From Rhizobium binae (lineage in GTDB: Bacteria; Pseudomonadota; Alphaproteobacteria; Rhizobiales; Rhizobiaceae), in assembly GCF_017357225.1 (NCBI RefSeq), contig NZ_CP071608.1, positions 62,001-126,000 on the forward strand: DNA of 64,000 nucleotides, given 5' to 3'. Positions 1-8,685 of this stretch are shown piece by piece. The translations under genes and the position numbers were made by a program. How positions within the stretch are numbered: the stretch's first letter is position 1; every line of letters starts with the position of its first letter. The notes beneath the pieces are model-generated. The model saw only the letters and a program-made list of their open reading frames with translations. It had not been told where the DNA came from and ran no database searches.

Positions 1-250
1 GCACGACAGAGTTTCGACATGACTGCATGTGCGGATTTCGACCGTGTGCCAAAGCAGGGCCTTTTTGATACCGATGGCGGTAATGTCCAGGCATAGCAGC
101 TTGGCCCGCGTTCCGGTATGGAGCTCGACGGACGCCGTGGTCGCCGTCGGTAGCCGGAGCTTCCACCTACCGGAGGGAAGCAGACGGGCGAAAAGGCCGG
201 GCCGATAGGTGGTGTAGCGGCTGAAAATCACGGGTCGGCCATCGCGCGAA
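1..250 (-). other. Unidentified open frame running off the window edge
   Basis: On the minus strand a frame stays open from about position 250 to the window start with no stop. No ATG is available in it and a GTG near 231 is the only plausible internal start. The translation has no motif I recognise. It could be the start of a truncated gene or chance in GC-rich DNA. Confidence 0.2.
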
Positions 251-296
251 TTGTCATTTCAGTTGCCTTCCACAAACGCGATCATGGACGTTTTTC

Positions 297-1303
297 TCAG
301 CCGCTGGCATTGGCCTTTTCTTGGATTTTTACGCATCGAGAGAGGAGTTCGTCGAAGGTCTCGGCCTCATCGAGAAGAAGGCCGTCTTCAAGCATCCGCG
401 AGTAGTCCTGTTCGAGAGCTGTCCTCCCGGCGCCGGAGGGCGTCAGCTGCAGCCCCCTGCCCACAGCCGCTTCATAGTCAATCGGCGTTTTGTCAGCCGC
501 CTTCTCAGCGAAAAACATCGATTTATGCTGCGCCACCGACTTTGCCAGCTCGCGATCAGCGATTGCGCTGTCGGCGACGCCTATATCGTCGAGACGAACG
601 ATGTCGTGCCAGTGGCGTGAAAAGCGCTCCCCGCGGAGGCGTTCCTGCAGGCAGAAGACGTGAATTGCTGTCGCCTTTTCCCAGAACGTGCGTTCGGCAT
701 GCATGACCCGCGGTCGCGCGTTGGGAAATTCGATGCCATCGACAAGGCCGGCAGCGTCGCATGAAATGTCGCGAACGCTTGCCGGTTCGCCGGTCGATCG
801 AGCCCCAAACTCCAGCATCACGCTTGGAGCGACATAGCCGGATCCTCCACTAATTGCCTCGTAGTCGATGAAGAGCCTGTCGGCTTCGACCCGGACGGTG
901 GCTGGAAGCGACTGGGCGCTGAGCGCATCGGCAACGAGCGGGCGCACGGTCTCGGATACCCAGACCGGCAAACGCTTGCGGACTTCGCTCGACCAGCGCT
1001 TTTCTTCGCTTCTGGTTTTCGGCAATGCCTCCTCGTTCTCGCCCACGAGATCATGAGCGAGCGTGCGGATATCGTAGGTCAGGTCTACATCTTCCGAAAA
1101 CCTACGGATGGCGTTGTAGGCTTTCGAGAGGGACGTGCCGCCCTTGAAGACAAGGTGGTCGCCAAGCGCCGTTGCGTAAAGGGTCTGCAGTGCCCAGACG
1201 ACCCACGCGTCCTTTTCCAGGAGGTGGATAGGCCGCCTGGCTTTCTCCGCTGCGATCGCAAGGACTTCGCTTCTCGGGACAGTCGTAAAAACTGTTCAGC
1301 CAT
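297..1303 (-). pseudogene. AbiEii/AbiGii-type nucleotidyltransferase toxin, N-terminal frameshift
   Basis: This is the toxin half of an AbiE-type IV toxin-antitoxin (abortive infection) pair; the family are nucleotidyltransferases. The expected start ATG at 1301-1303 overlaps the antitoxin stop and begins MAEQFLRLS as family members do. The frame is then lost by a single-base change near 1266-1270. The conserved block with FKGGTSLSKAY and a following FSEDVDLTYD metal-binding segment is read in the next frame. That frame continues without interruption to 297. The in-frame piece has no start codon before a GTG at 1046, which would delete the GGTSLSK motif, so no complete active toxin can be made as written. 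A sequencing error in this one base is the alternative. Context, length and gene order otherwise fit AbiE. Confidence 0.8.
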
Positions 1304-1889
1304 AAGCGGCCTTTCCTACACTGCGGGCAAGCCAGGTGGGAAACTGAGGGGCGGCGGCAACGAGTTCGCCGAACGCCTCTGCGGAGAGCTTCCGCTTGAT
1401 GCTCGGAAGAGCCTCGTCGGCCTTTTCCGGACCGAGCCAGGCCAGCGCGCGGACAGCCAGGCCGGCAGGCTTGTTCGCCAAGGCAAGCTGCCAACGTGGC
1501 ACGTGCTTCAACTCGACCGTCTGGCTGCCGACAGTCATGGTTCGGCTGCGACCGGATGTGAAGTATATGGACCGGATCGGCACCTGACTGGAAAGACCGA
1601 GTGAGTTTGCAGCCGCAGCGCCATTCGAAACGATCACCTCGCCACGCTGGTGCGCAACGGCTTCGACGGCTTGCTCGACCGTAGGCGGCCGGCTTCCGAA
1701 GCGGCTCTTGATCGCCTTGAGATAGATCCCACGACCGGCCCGGACGAGCTCGCCGCGTTCATATAGGCGCGACAGAGCCTGGTCTACCGCAGCACGGTTT
1801 CCCAAATGCAGGAAGGCCTTTGCGGACAGCGCCGTTCCCTCGGGCAGCTGTTCGGCATAGGCCATGATCTGTGTTGTTAGTCGTTGCAT
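1296..1889 (-). CDS. AbiEi-type antitoxin / DNA-binding autorepressor
   Basis: A 197-residue protein of the AbiEi antitoxin family (DUF6088-like). An N-terminal winged-helix region (about residues 1-60) contains the pattern of a short winged helix with RAGRGIYLKA at its end. A C-terminal domain follows that in the family neutralises the AbiEii toxin. It begins with ATG at 1889 preceded by AGGAG at a good distance. Its stop overlaps the ATG of the toxin reading frame downstream, the usual translationally coupled arrangement. An inverted repeat lies directly upstream and is the probable autoregulation operator. The antitoxin is intact although the toxin is frameshifted. Confidence 0.85.
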   Translation of the reverse strand: MQRLTTQIMAYAEQLPEGTALSAKAFLHLGNRAAVDQALSRLYERGELVRAGRGIYLKAIKSRFGSRPPTVEQAVEAVAHQRGEVIVSNGAAAANSLGLSSQVPIRSIYFTSGRSRTMTVGSQTVELKHVPRWQLALANKPAGLAVRALAWLGPEKADEALPSIKRKLSAEAFGELVAAAPQFPTWLARSVGKAAYG

Positions 1890-1898
1890 GGCAATCTC

Positions 1899-1928
1899 CT
1901 GTCAGAAATATATGCAGTTTTCTGACAG
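1899..1928 (-). promoter_or_regulatory. Inverted-repeat operator upstream of the AbiEi gene
   Basis: A perfect 10-bp inverted repeat, CTGTCAGAAA and TTTCTGACAG, with a 10-bp spacer starts 10 bp before the AbiEi start codon. AbiEi proteins are known to repress their own operon by binding promoter inverted repeats, so this is the likely operator. The half-site nearest the gene overlaps the ribosome-binding site. Confidence 0.6.
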
Positions 1929-2343
1929 TTTGCAATGTGATGTGTCCTGCCTTTCCTCTTCGACGGAGGTCTGGATAGGAAAAGCTTCATTTTTCTCCTT
2001 CCCTAATTGTCAGGATATATCCATGTTTCTCTTCGTGAATCGTGTCCAGACGTCCAATTCCTGACCGGGAGCACAAGTATCCGCCCGTGTGACCCTTTTT
2101 AATTTCCGAGAGCAAAAGGAACATCGCCGTCCTTTCGAACATAAAAACCTGAAAACAAGAGCCTGAGGAGGTCCGTGAACGATGTCGCGCGCCCACAATC
2201 CTCGCGTTCTCGAGGACCTGAGAGAGAATTACTCACCTCGAAGGATCGGCAAGCCGCAAGGCCGTGGTCCTTCCTTTCGGTGTGGCCGAGATCGATCGGC
2301 CCTTGCCCGGCGGTGGGCCTGCCTTACTCCTGGGTTGATCGCA
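1929..2343. other. Intergenic stretch, no gene recognised
   Basis: Only short frames without motifs are present. The first part should hold the AbiE promoter. The rest borders an IS6-family remnant. Confidence 0.4.
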
Positions 2344-2541
2344 TCACACGTCGATTCCACGCTCGAGCAGCATTTCCTCAACTTCACGCAGACCAAGGTT
2401 GAACCGCAAATAGAGCCAGACCGAGTGAGAACGATCCGTGGCGGAAAACGGTGACGTTTGAAGCTGATATCTCGTGTCTGCATCACCGAAATTTACGCCC
2501 AACCCGTCAGGCAGACAACCGAAGCCCAGTTAACGTGACAA
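2344..2541 (-). mobile_element. IS6-family transposase N-terminal remnant with terminal end
   Basis: The minus strand encodes the typical IS6-family N-terminus (FKRHRFPPRIV, then after a frameshift HSVWLYLRFNLGLREVEEML and LLERGIDV). It ends in a TGA at 2344-2346. The likely terminal inverted repeat reads TTGTCACGTTAA inward at 2530-2541, and the same end sequence appears at another IS6 remnant near 15528. Only the first ~45 codons survive. Confidence 0.7.
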
Positions 2542-2668
2542 TATACCGGCAGCGCTGTCCCATCAAAGCAGAGCTGATTCGCATGTAAACCTTTGCTCGG
2601 AGCCATCTCGTAGGCCGACGGGCAACCATCGTCTATTCCGAGATGCGGGCGGCCCTCCAGACCGTGCA

Positions 2669-2783
2669 TCCATGAACGCTCCATCCAGCCTCCACGGGAC
2701 CTGAACCTACTCAGTACATACAGACGCCAACGAGGAGACGCCAATGATGGCTTGTGCCGACGAGACCAACGAAGGGGACATCC
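2669..2783 (+). repeat. Leader module copy 1 (upstream of the monooxygenase-carboxylase operon)
   Basis: First of four related segments (others at 10474, 35275 and 40996). It is nearly identical to copy 2 over about 60 bp, for example GTACATACAGACGCCAA. It contains GAGGAGACGCC followed by ATGATG, that is, a ribosome-binding site and start codon for a short frame beginning MMACADETNEGD. It lies 334 bp before the monooxygenase start, co-oriented with it. Its function is unknown: duplicated promoter and leader, or the 5' end of an ancestral gene. Confidence 0.55.
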
Positions 2784-3116
2784 ACACAGCTCGGGCGGGC
2801 CACCCACCGAAAGTACAGTCCCATAGCCCGGTTCAGCTTTTGGCCGTGTGTGCCTGTTGGCGGAAGGAGCCTTCCACGCGATCTGCTAGGGTGGCCAACG
2901 CCGACGTTCTAGGTGGCCTTCGTAGGGGACGGATAAACTTCTCAGCAACAGCCGGAAGCGCAAGGACACGTGTGCGCAACTTCCAAACGCCTGATCTGGC
3001 GTGGCCAGCGCAAAGCCCAGGCAAATTAAGATCATGTCCGCCCAGTAAAAAAGCCAGGTCTCAGATCAGTTGGATCAACGCCATTGAGCTCGTTAATGAA
3101 AGTTGGAGATGACCGA

Positions 3117-4142
3117 ATGAGACATACCTTCCCTTCAAAGCTAACCATCGGCATCTTTGATCACTTAGACGACGACGGTCGCGACATCGCACAACAGTAC
3201 TCAGACCGCCTGACGTTAGCCGAGACGTGCGATCGGCTCGGTTTTTATGCATATCACCTCGCGGAGCACCATTGTACCCCGCACGGGAGAGGCGCATCGT
3301 CGAATTTGTTCTTGTCGAGCGTCGCACAGCGCACTCGGCAGCTTCGTGTCGGCCCCTTGGTCATGTTGCTCAGCCTTTGTCATCCGCTACGCGCGTTTGA
3401 AGAGATCTGTACGCTGGACCAGTTGAGCGGTGGTAGGCTCGAGCTTGGCATAGGGCGCGGCTCTCTCCCGATCGAATTGAGTTACTTCGGGATTGGTGCA
3501 GACGCGGTGCCGGAGCGCTACTTCGAAGCCTGCGAAATCCTCATGAAGGCAATGAAGGGGGGCACACTATCCTACCGAGGCTACCATTTTGAGCTGAACA
3601 ATGTCCCTTTGACGCTGCGGCCTCATCAGCGTCCACATCCGCCTACATGGATCGCCACCAACCGGCCCGAGTCTGCTGCTTGGGCCGCTGCGAACGGCGC
3701 AAGCATCGCGTGCCAAGGACCCGCGTCTGTTGTTCGCAAAATTACTGATGCCTTCCGTTCCGAGCGAGTGCACAACACTGGTGCGGACGACCCAGTGCCT
3801 TTTCTCGGATTGCTCCGAATGGTAGTGGTCGGACGTTCTGCCGCGCATGCCCATTCACTCGCGGCACCTGCCTACGGCCGATGGATCAAGAACTTCAAAT
3901 TCCTGTACGATCTCAACTCGATCGCCGTTCCGCCAAACTTGCCGCTGACCTTAGATGCCGCAATCGAGAGCGAGTTGTGCGTAGTAGGAACGGCAGCTCT
4001 TGTGCGCCGGGCTCTCCTCGAGCAGTTGGAAGAGGCGGGCGCCAACTACCTTCTTTGTCAACTTGCGTTTGGAGATCTGCCACTGGAGGCCTCCCAGTAC
4101 ACCGCCTTGGCCATTCAGTCCGTCCTTATGGATCTAAGCTGA
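3117..4142 (+). CDS. LLM-class flavin-dependent monooxygenase (luciferase-like)
   Basis: About 341 residues with the bacterial-luciferase fold pattern: an opening strand KLTIGIFDHL, the AEHH segment near residue 50, and the SGGRLELGIGRG phosphate-binding segment near residue 105. Members use reduced flavin and O2 to oxidise small organic substrates. I chose ATG 3117 because GGAG lies 8 bases before it; in-frame TTG 3084 and ATG 3096 are possible longer starts. It is the first gene of a plus-strand group followed by biotin-dependent acyl-CoA carboxylase subunits and a CoA ligase, so the substrate is probably an acyl or isoprenoid compound of that pathway. A ~0.9-kb gap holding an IS6 remnant separates it from the next gene, so co-transcription is uncertain. 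Confidence 0.85.
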   Translation: MRHTFPSKLTIGIFDHLDDDGRDIAQQYSDRLTLAETCDRLGFYAYHLAEHHCTPHGRGASSNLFLSSVAQRTRQLRVGPLVMLLSLCHPLRAFEEICTLDQLSGGRLELGIGRGSLPIELSYFGIGADAVPERYFEACEILMKAMKGGTLSYRGYHFELNNVPLTLRPHQRPHPPTWIATNRPESAAWAAANGASIACQGPASVVRKITDAFRSERVHNTGADDPVPFLGLLRMVVVGRSAAHAHSLAAPAYGRWIKNFKFLYDLNSIAVPPNLPLTLDAAIESELCVVGTAALVRRALLEQLEEAGANYLLCQLAFGDLPLEASQYTALAIQSVLMDLS

Positions 4143-4316
4143 TTGAACGCGTAGAGCCGTCCGGAATTGCGGCTCCATTGCCGTATCGTTTCGTAAGGCA
4201 CGACAATGTCGCGCTCCAGCAGCATTTTCTCGACCAGCCGCAGGCTCAAGGGGAACCGGAAGTACAGTCAGATCGCACGGGCGATGATCTGCGGTGGAAA
4301 GCGGTGGTTCTTGATA
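4136..4316 (-). mobile_element. IS6-family transposase N-terminal remnant
   Basis: Minus-strand translation gives KNHRFPPQIIARAI, a stop where tryptophan is expected, then LYFRFPLSLRLVEKMLLERD and YETIRQW, the canonical IS6-family N-terminus. It is about 58 codons long with no catalytic core. It touches the 3' end of the monooxygenase gene. Confidence 0.75.
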
Positions 4317-4330
4317 ACTGAGAGTCAGCG

Positions 4331-5041
4331 ATTTCATCTCAGCCCCTCATGAGGCTGACCCAGAAAAGGACCATGACGCCGGCACGGACAAACAGGCTTG
4401 ACTAAGCCCCGCAGCGGGGGAGCGCTCTAGCAGCTAACCACGGCGTTTGCCGGATACAGTGGTCAAGGACATCCACAGAGGAAAAACTAGCAACTGCGGT
4501 GTTGCAACAAAGCGGCCTAAGGGCGTGCGGTTGTCCCAAATTGTACTACTGAACCACAACCTGCGAAGGTCGACGTTGCCTACGATGCTATCCTGCGTCT
4601 CGACAGTTACGGCCGTGTACCGGGGCAGCATCTTAGGGAACAGGATCTCGGCTCGGTGTCTCGGGTGCCCGCCGAGCAAATAGAAGGCTCATGCCAACAG
4701 GCCAAGTGAAATACGCATTCGAAATGACCTCATGGAACAGGCGCGCACCGTCTCTGCCGTCTACCCACAGGGAGGGCGTTGCACGAACCGCAGTTGTCGC
4801 GCCCAAGTGGGCTCGTTGCTTACGCTATTGAGGAATTGCTGCTACTCAGCGATGCGCTGGCCCGGCTTCGGTTTGCGGATGAGGCTACCTGCCATCAAAA
4901 CATCGACCACAAAGAGATTGTGACAACGCGGGATCATTTGCGAACCCGATCCATGGGCGATGCAGGCCCTTATACGGAGATGGAGAGCACTACAAAGGGC
5001 CTGCAAATCTGATCTCAGCCCTAAGGTAGGCAAATAGGCGA
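4331..5041. other. Intergenic region without a recognisable gene
   Basis: No frame here has motifs I recognise. A plus-strand frame ending at 5012 (from about 4779) has a plausible amino-acid composition (IEELLLLSDALARLRF) and may be the tail of a degraded gene. A short GC hairpin near 4404 (CCCCGCAGCGGGG) lacks a following T-run. The promoter of the carboxylase genes may lie in the last 200 bp. Confidence 0.35.
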
Positions 5042-6520
5042 ATGCGAAAATTACCCTTTGATACCGTTCTGATCGCCAATAGAGGCGAGATTGCCGTACG
5101 CGTCATCAAGACCCTGCGCGAGCTTGAATTGCGCTCCGCAATTGTCTACCACGCTCTCGATGCGGGAGCGCCGGCCGTCTCAATGGCCGACACGGCGATT
5201 GCTGTGAGCGGTCGCACGCCGGTCGCAGCCTATCTTGATACCGCACAAATCATCGCTGCCGCCCGCGAGGCGAACGCCGGGGCGATTCACCCAGGCTATG
5301 GGTTCCTTGCAGAGAATGCGGACTTCGCAAGGGCAGTGGTCGAGTCTGGGTTCACTTTCGTCGGGCCTACTCCTGAGAGCATCCAATTGATGGGTGACAA
5401 GATTCGGGCCCGCAACTTCGCTCAGCGGAACGGGATTCCGGTCGTGCATTCAGCGATCGAAGAAGATGACCCTGCCTCGTTCATTATGAGGGCGCGATCC
5501 ATTGGAGCGCCTTTGCTGGTAAAAGCATCAGCCGGCGGCGGCGGCAAGGGCATGCGGATCGCCCGCGACCTCGACACCTTGGAAGACGCCATTGCGGAGG
5601 CACGCAGTGAGGCGCAGCGCTACTTCGGGGATGGCCGGCTCTACATCGAACGATATATCGAAAAGTTACGGCATATCGAAGTGCAGGTGCTCGGCGACTC
5701 CTTCGGAAGCGTCGTTCATTTGTTCGAGCGGGAATGCTCGGTTCAGCGCAGATTTCAGAAGGTCATTGAGGAGGCGCCCGCGTCAACGATTTCCCCGCGG
5801 TTGCGCCAGAGAATCTGCGAAGCTGCCGTTCGCATCGCTCGAGCCGCCAACTATCGAAATGCAGGAACTGTGGAATTCATCGTGGATGGAGGAGATTTCT
5901 ATTTCCTCGAGATGAATACGCGCCTGCAGGTGGAACATCCCGTCACCGAAATGATCACTGGCATCGATATTGTTGCCGAACAGCTCTATCTCGCCGGGGG
6001 CCATGAGCTTAGATTTTCACAGTCAGATATCGTGTCGAAAGGACACGCGATCGAAGCGAGGATGTGTGCTGAAGCTCCTGAACGCGGCTTTTCTCCTACG
6101 ACGGGGAAGGTACTGGTGCTCGAGTATCCCGGCGGTCCAGGCCTACGGATCGACACTGGCATCTCGCAGGGTCAGCAGATAACGACAGCCTTTGATTCCT
6201 TGTTGGCGAAGGTGATCGTACATGCGGACACGCGTAATGAAGCTGCGCTGAAGGTCGAACGCGTGATGCGGGAGCTGGTGCTCCTCGGCTGCGAAACAAA
6301 CGCGAGCTTTCTAGCGCGCGTCCTTGCCGACGAGCAATTTTTAAGCGGACAGCTCCATACTGGATATCTTGACGAAAATCCGCAGTTGGCCGCTGGCGAC
6401 TCCCCGTCCGACTTGTCGACCTTCCTAGCCGCCGCCGCTCTACTGACGAGGCCAGTGTGCGATTCGGCAGATGCCGTACCTGAGCTTCACGCCTCGCTCG
6501 GCGGCTGGAGAAACGCGTGA
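5042..6520 (+). CDS. Biotin carboxylase subunit of an acyl-CoA carboxylase
   Basis: 492 residues of the AccC/PccA/MccA biotin-carboxylase type: N-terminal biotin-carboxylase domain (LIANRGEIAVRVIKT), central ATP-grasp domain with the glycine-rich loop SAGGGGKGMR near residue 165, catalytic ERECSVQRR, and EMNTRLQVEHPVTE near residue 290, then the C-terminal domain. It carboxylates biotin with ATP and bicarbonate. It is longer than AccC (about 450) and shorter than fused PccA/MccA proteins because the biotin-carrier domain is a separate downstream gene, whose GTG start overlaps this stop codon. Together with the next two genes it should form a complete cytoplasmic acyl-CoA carboxylase, distinct from housekeeping acetyl-CoA carboxylase. 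Confidence 0.9.
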   Translation: MRKLPFDTVLIANRGEIAVRVIKTLRELELRSAIVYHALDAGAPAVSMADTAIAVSGRTPVAAYLDTAQIIAAAREANAGAIHPGYGFLAENADFARAVVESGFTFVGPTPESIQLMGDKIRARNFAQRNGIPVVHSAIEEDDPASFIMRARSIGAPLLVKASAGGGGKGMRIARDLDTLEDAIAEARSEAQRYFGDGRLYIERYIEKLRHIEVQVLGDSFGSVVHLFERECSVQRRFQKVIEEAPASTISPRLRQRICEAAVRIARAANYRNAGTVEFIVDGGDFYFLEMNTRLQVEHPVTEMITGIDIVAEQLYLAGGHELRFSQSDIVSKGHAIEARMCAEAPERGFSPTTGKVLVLEYPGGPGLRIDTGISQGQQITTAFDSLLAKVIVHADTRNEAALKVERVMRELVLLGCETNASFLARVLADEQFLSGQLHTGYLDENPQLAAGDSPSDLSTFLAAAALLTRPVCDSADAVPELHASLGGWRNA

Positions 6521-7020
6521 ACCACGTTTTTGAGCTTGAAGGTGTAGATTATCAGTTGTGGCTTTCACGTTGTCAGCAGGGGTATCGCCTGCATTTGGGG
6601 GGCGAAATACTCGTACCGCTCGACTTCACCCATCAAGGCGACGGTAGCGGCATTCTTACCATTGCCGACTCAAACGAGCCGGTAAGGTTTGCGATCGATG
6701 GCGACACTATTCACCTGCATATTCGCGGCAGGACGCGCGTTCTGCGCTACCGAGACCCATTGTTAGCCCATTCGCTCGTGAAAAAGGATGCAGGTCTTCT
6801 TGTGGCGCGCGCGCCGATGCCAGGCGTGGTGGTTAAAACGTCGGTTTTGCCCGGCGACCAAATTTCCGCAGGCTCCGCGCTGATGGTGATCGAGAGCATG
6901 AAGCTGGAAAGCGTCATACGCGCGCCACAGGACGGGGTGGTCGACCGAATTCATTTTAGCGAAGGCCAGAGCTTCAAGCATGGCGCGGTACTAGTTACGA
7001 TCAAAGAGGAAGGGCATTAA
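6517..7020 (+). CDS. Biotin carboxyl carrier protein subunit
   Basis: 167 residues. The C-terminal biotinyl domain carries ESMKLES with the biotin-attachment lysine at about residue 129, a variant of the usual AMKM motif. The N-terminal ~85 residues resemble the BT linker domain of methylcrotonyl/propionyl-CoA carboxylase alpha subunits. The GTG start overlaps the stop of the biotin carboxylase gene, and the carboxyltransferase gene begins 1 bp after its stop, so the three are translationally coupled. In effect an MccA/PccA protein is split into two genes. Confidence 0.85.
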   Translation: MNHVFELEGVDYQLWLSRCQQGYRLHLGGEILVPLDFTHQGDGSGILTIADSNEPVRFAIDGDTIHLHIRGRTRVLRYRDPLLAHSLVKKDAGLLVARAPMPGVVVKTSVLPGDQISAGSALMVIESMKLESVIRAPQDGVVDRIHFSEGQSFKHGAVLVTIKEEGH

Positions 7021-7021
7021 G

Positions 7022-8629
7022 ATGCAGCGCATCGCTTCTCTTGTCGACGTGAACTCGCAAGAATTTCACCTCAACGAGCTCCACAACAGAAGACTTGCGG
7101 CCGAATTAAACGAGCGCCAGCGTGCGGTCCGCTTCGACCGTCCCGAGCGCGACCGCGAGCGCCTGCGGCGACAAAACAAGCATTTTGTTCGCGACCGGGT
7201 GGAGGCTTTGCTTGATCCAGAAACGCCTTTCCTCGAACTTTCGACACTGGCCGCGAACGAGGCTTACAACGGGGGTGTGCCCAGCGCAGCGCAAGTCGTC
7301 GGCATCGGCATCGTTGCGGGACGCGAGGTGATCGTTCACGCAGATGACCCGAGCGTCAAGGGTGGAGCATGGTATCCGCTGTCAGTCAAAAAGATCGTCC
7401 GATCCCTGGATATAGCAATCGAGAACCGTCTGCCCGTCGTTCATCTTTGCGACTGTGGCGGTGGATTTCTTCCTCTGCAGGCGGAACTCTTCGCGGATCG
7501 CCACCACGCGGGCAGAATCTTCCGCAACCAATCCATTCTCTCGAAGATGGGCGTGCCGCAGGTCGCCCTCGTGATGGGACATTGCATCGCGGGAGGAGCT
7601 TTCGTTCCTGCGCTTAGCGAGTACAACATTATCGTCCAGGGAAGCGGAGCGATATTTCTCGGCGGTCCATCGGTTGTAAAAGTTGCGACTGGCCAGCACG
7701 TGTCTGTCGACGAGCTCGGCGGTGCTGACATGCAAACCACGGTATCGGGAACGGCCGACTATATCGCGCATTCAGAGATGCACGCGATTGCGATTGCCCG
7801 CGACTTAGTCGGTCGTATCAATCGTCCTGAAAAAATCTCCATCGATCGAGTCGCTCCCGAGCCGCCCGCTTATGATGCATCTGAGCTATACGGTATAATT
7901 CCAAGAGATCCTCGAGTGCACTTTGATATGCGGGAGATTCTCGCGCGCTTGGTCGATGGCAGCAGGTTCCATGAATACCAACCGCTCTACGGGCGAACTC
8001 TGGTATGCGGGTTCGCGCGCCTTCATGGATACCAAATCGGTGTTCTGGCGAATAACGGCGTGCTATTCGATGACAGTGCGTTGAAGGGCGCTCACTTCAT
8101 CCAGTTGTGCGACATGAATCGGACGCCGCTGTTCTTCTTGCAGAACATCACCGGCTTCATGGTGGGCAGCGAATATGAGCGGCGTGGCATCACCAAAAAT
8201 GCCGCCAAGCTACTCATGGCCGTGTCTGGAGCGGCGGTGCCCAAATTCACGCTCATTTGTAATCATTCTCACGGTGGGGGAACATTCGCCATGGCAGGGC
8301 GCGCTTTCGATCCGCGTTTTCTGTTCACCTGGCCGCAGGCTCAAATTTCAGCCATGGGTGCCGATCAAGCGACGCGAGTGCTTACGGATGTGAAGGCAAA
8401 GCAAATGGCGGCCGATGGTAGGCGCTTATCGGCGGAGGAGTACGAAGTCACGAGACAGTCGATTTTGGAAGAGTATAGGGAGCGATCAAGCGCTTACTAT
8501 GCAACGTCTGAAATCTGGGACGACGGGATTCTTGATCCTGTCGACACCAGAAACGCGCTGGCAATCGCCTTGAGCGCCTCGCTCAATGCTCCCACTGAGA
8601 CGCCACATTATGGCATCTTTAGGATGTAG
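7022..8629 (+). CDS. Acyl-CoA carboxylase carboxyltransferase (beta) subunit
   Basis: 535 residues of the carboxyltransferase family (MccB/PccB/AtuC type). An N-terminal carboxyltransferase domain includes GHCIAGGAFVPALSEYNI and the GAIFLGGPSVVK segment. A C-terminal carboxyltransferase domain includes LFFLQNITGFMVG and a glycine-rich GGGTFAMAGRAFDPRF. The length and the FLQNITGFMVG region are most like methylcrotonyl- or geranyl-CoA carboxylase beta subunits, which act on branched unsaturated acyl-CoAs. The true substrate cannot be read from sequence. It is tightly linked to the biotin carrier gene. Confidence 0.9.
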   Translation: MQRIASLVDVNSQEFHLNELHNRRLAAELNERQRAVRFDRPERDRERLRRQNKHFVRDRVEALLDPETPFLELSTLAANEAYNGGVPSAAQVVGIGIVAGREVIVHADDPSVKGGAWYPLSVKKIVRSLDIAIENRLPVVHLCDCGGGFLPLQAELFADRHHAGRIFRNQSILSKMGVPQVALVMGHCIAGGAFVPALSEYNIIVQGSGAIFLGGPSVVKVATGQHVSVDELGGADMQTTVSGTADYIAHSEMHAIAIARDLVGRINRPEKISIDRVAPEPPAYDASELYGIIPRDPRVHFDMREILARLVDGSRFHEYQPLYGRTLVCGFARLHGYQIGVLANNGVLFDDSALKGAHFIQLCDMNRTPLFFLQNITGFMVGSEYERRGITKNAAKLLMAVSGAAVPKFTLICNHSHGGGTFAMAGRAFDPRFLFTWPQAQISAMGADQATRVLTDVKAKQMAADGRRLSAEEYEVTRQSILEEYRERSSAYYATSEIWDDGILDPVDTRNALAIALSASLNAPTETPHYGIFRM

Positions 8630-8685
8630 TGCGGCTCCCCCTCTCGGCCTTCCTTCAGATCGAAAAATATGCGCTGACGATTACA

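Noticed and set aside
4404..4416. GC hairpin CCCCGCAGCGGGG as a terminator
   Set aside because: One-base loop and no T-run after it.
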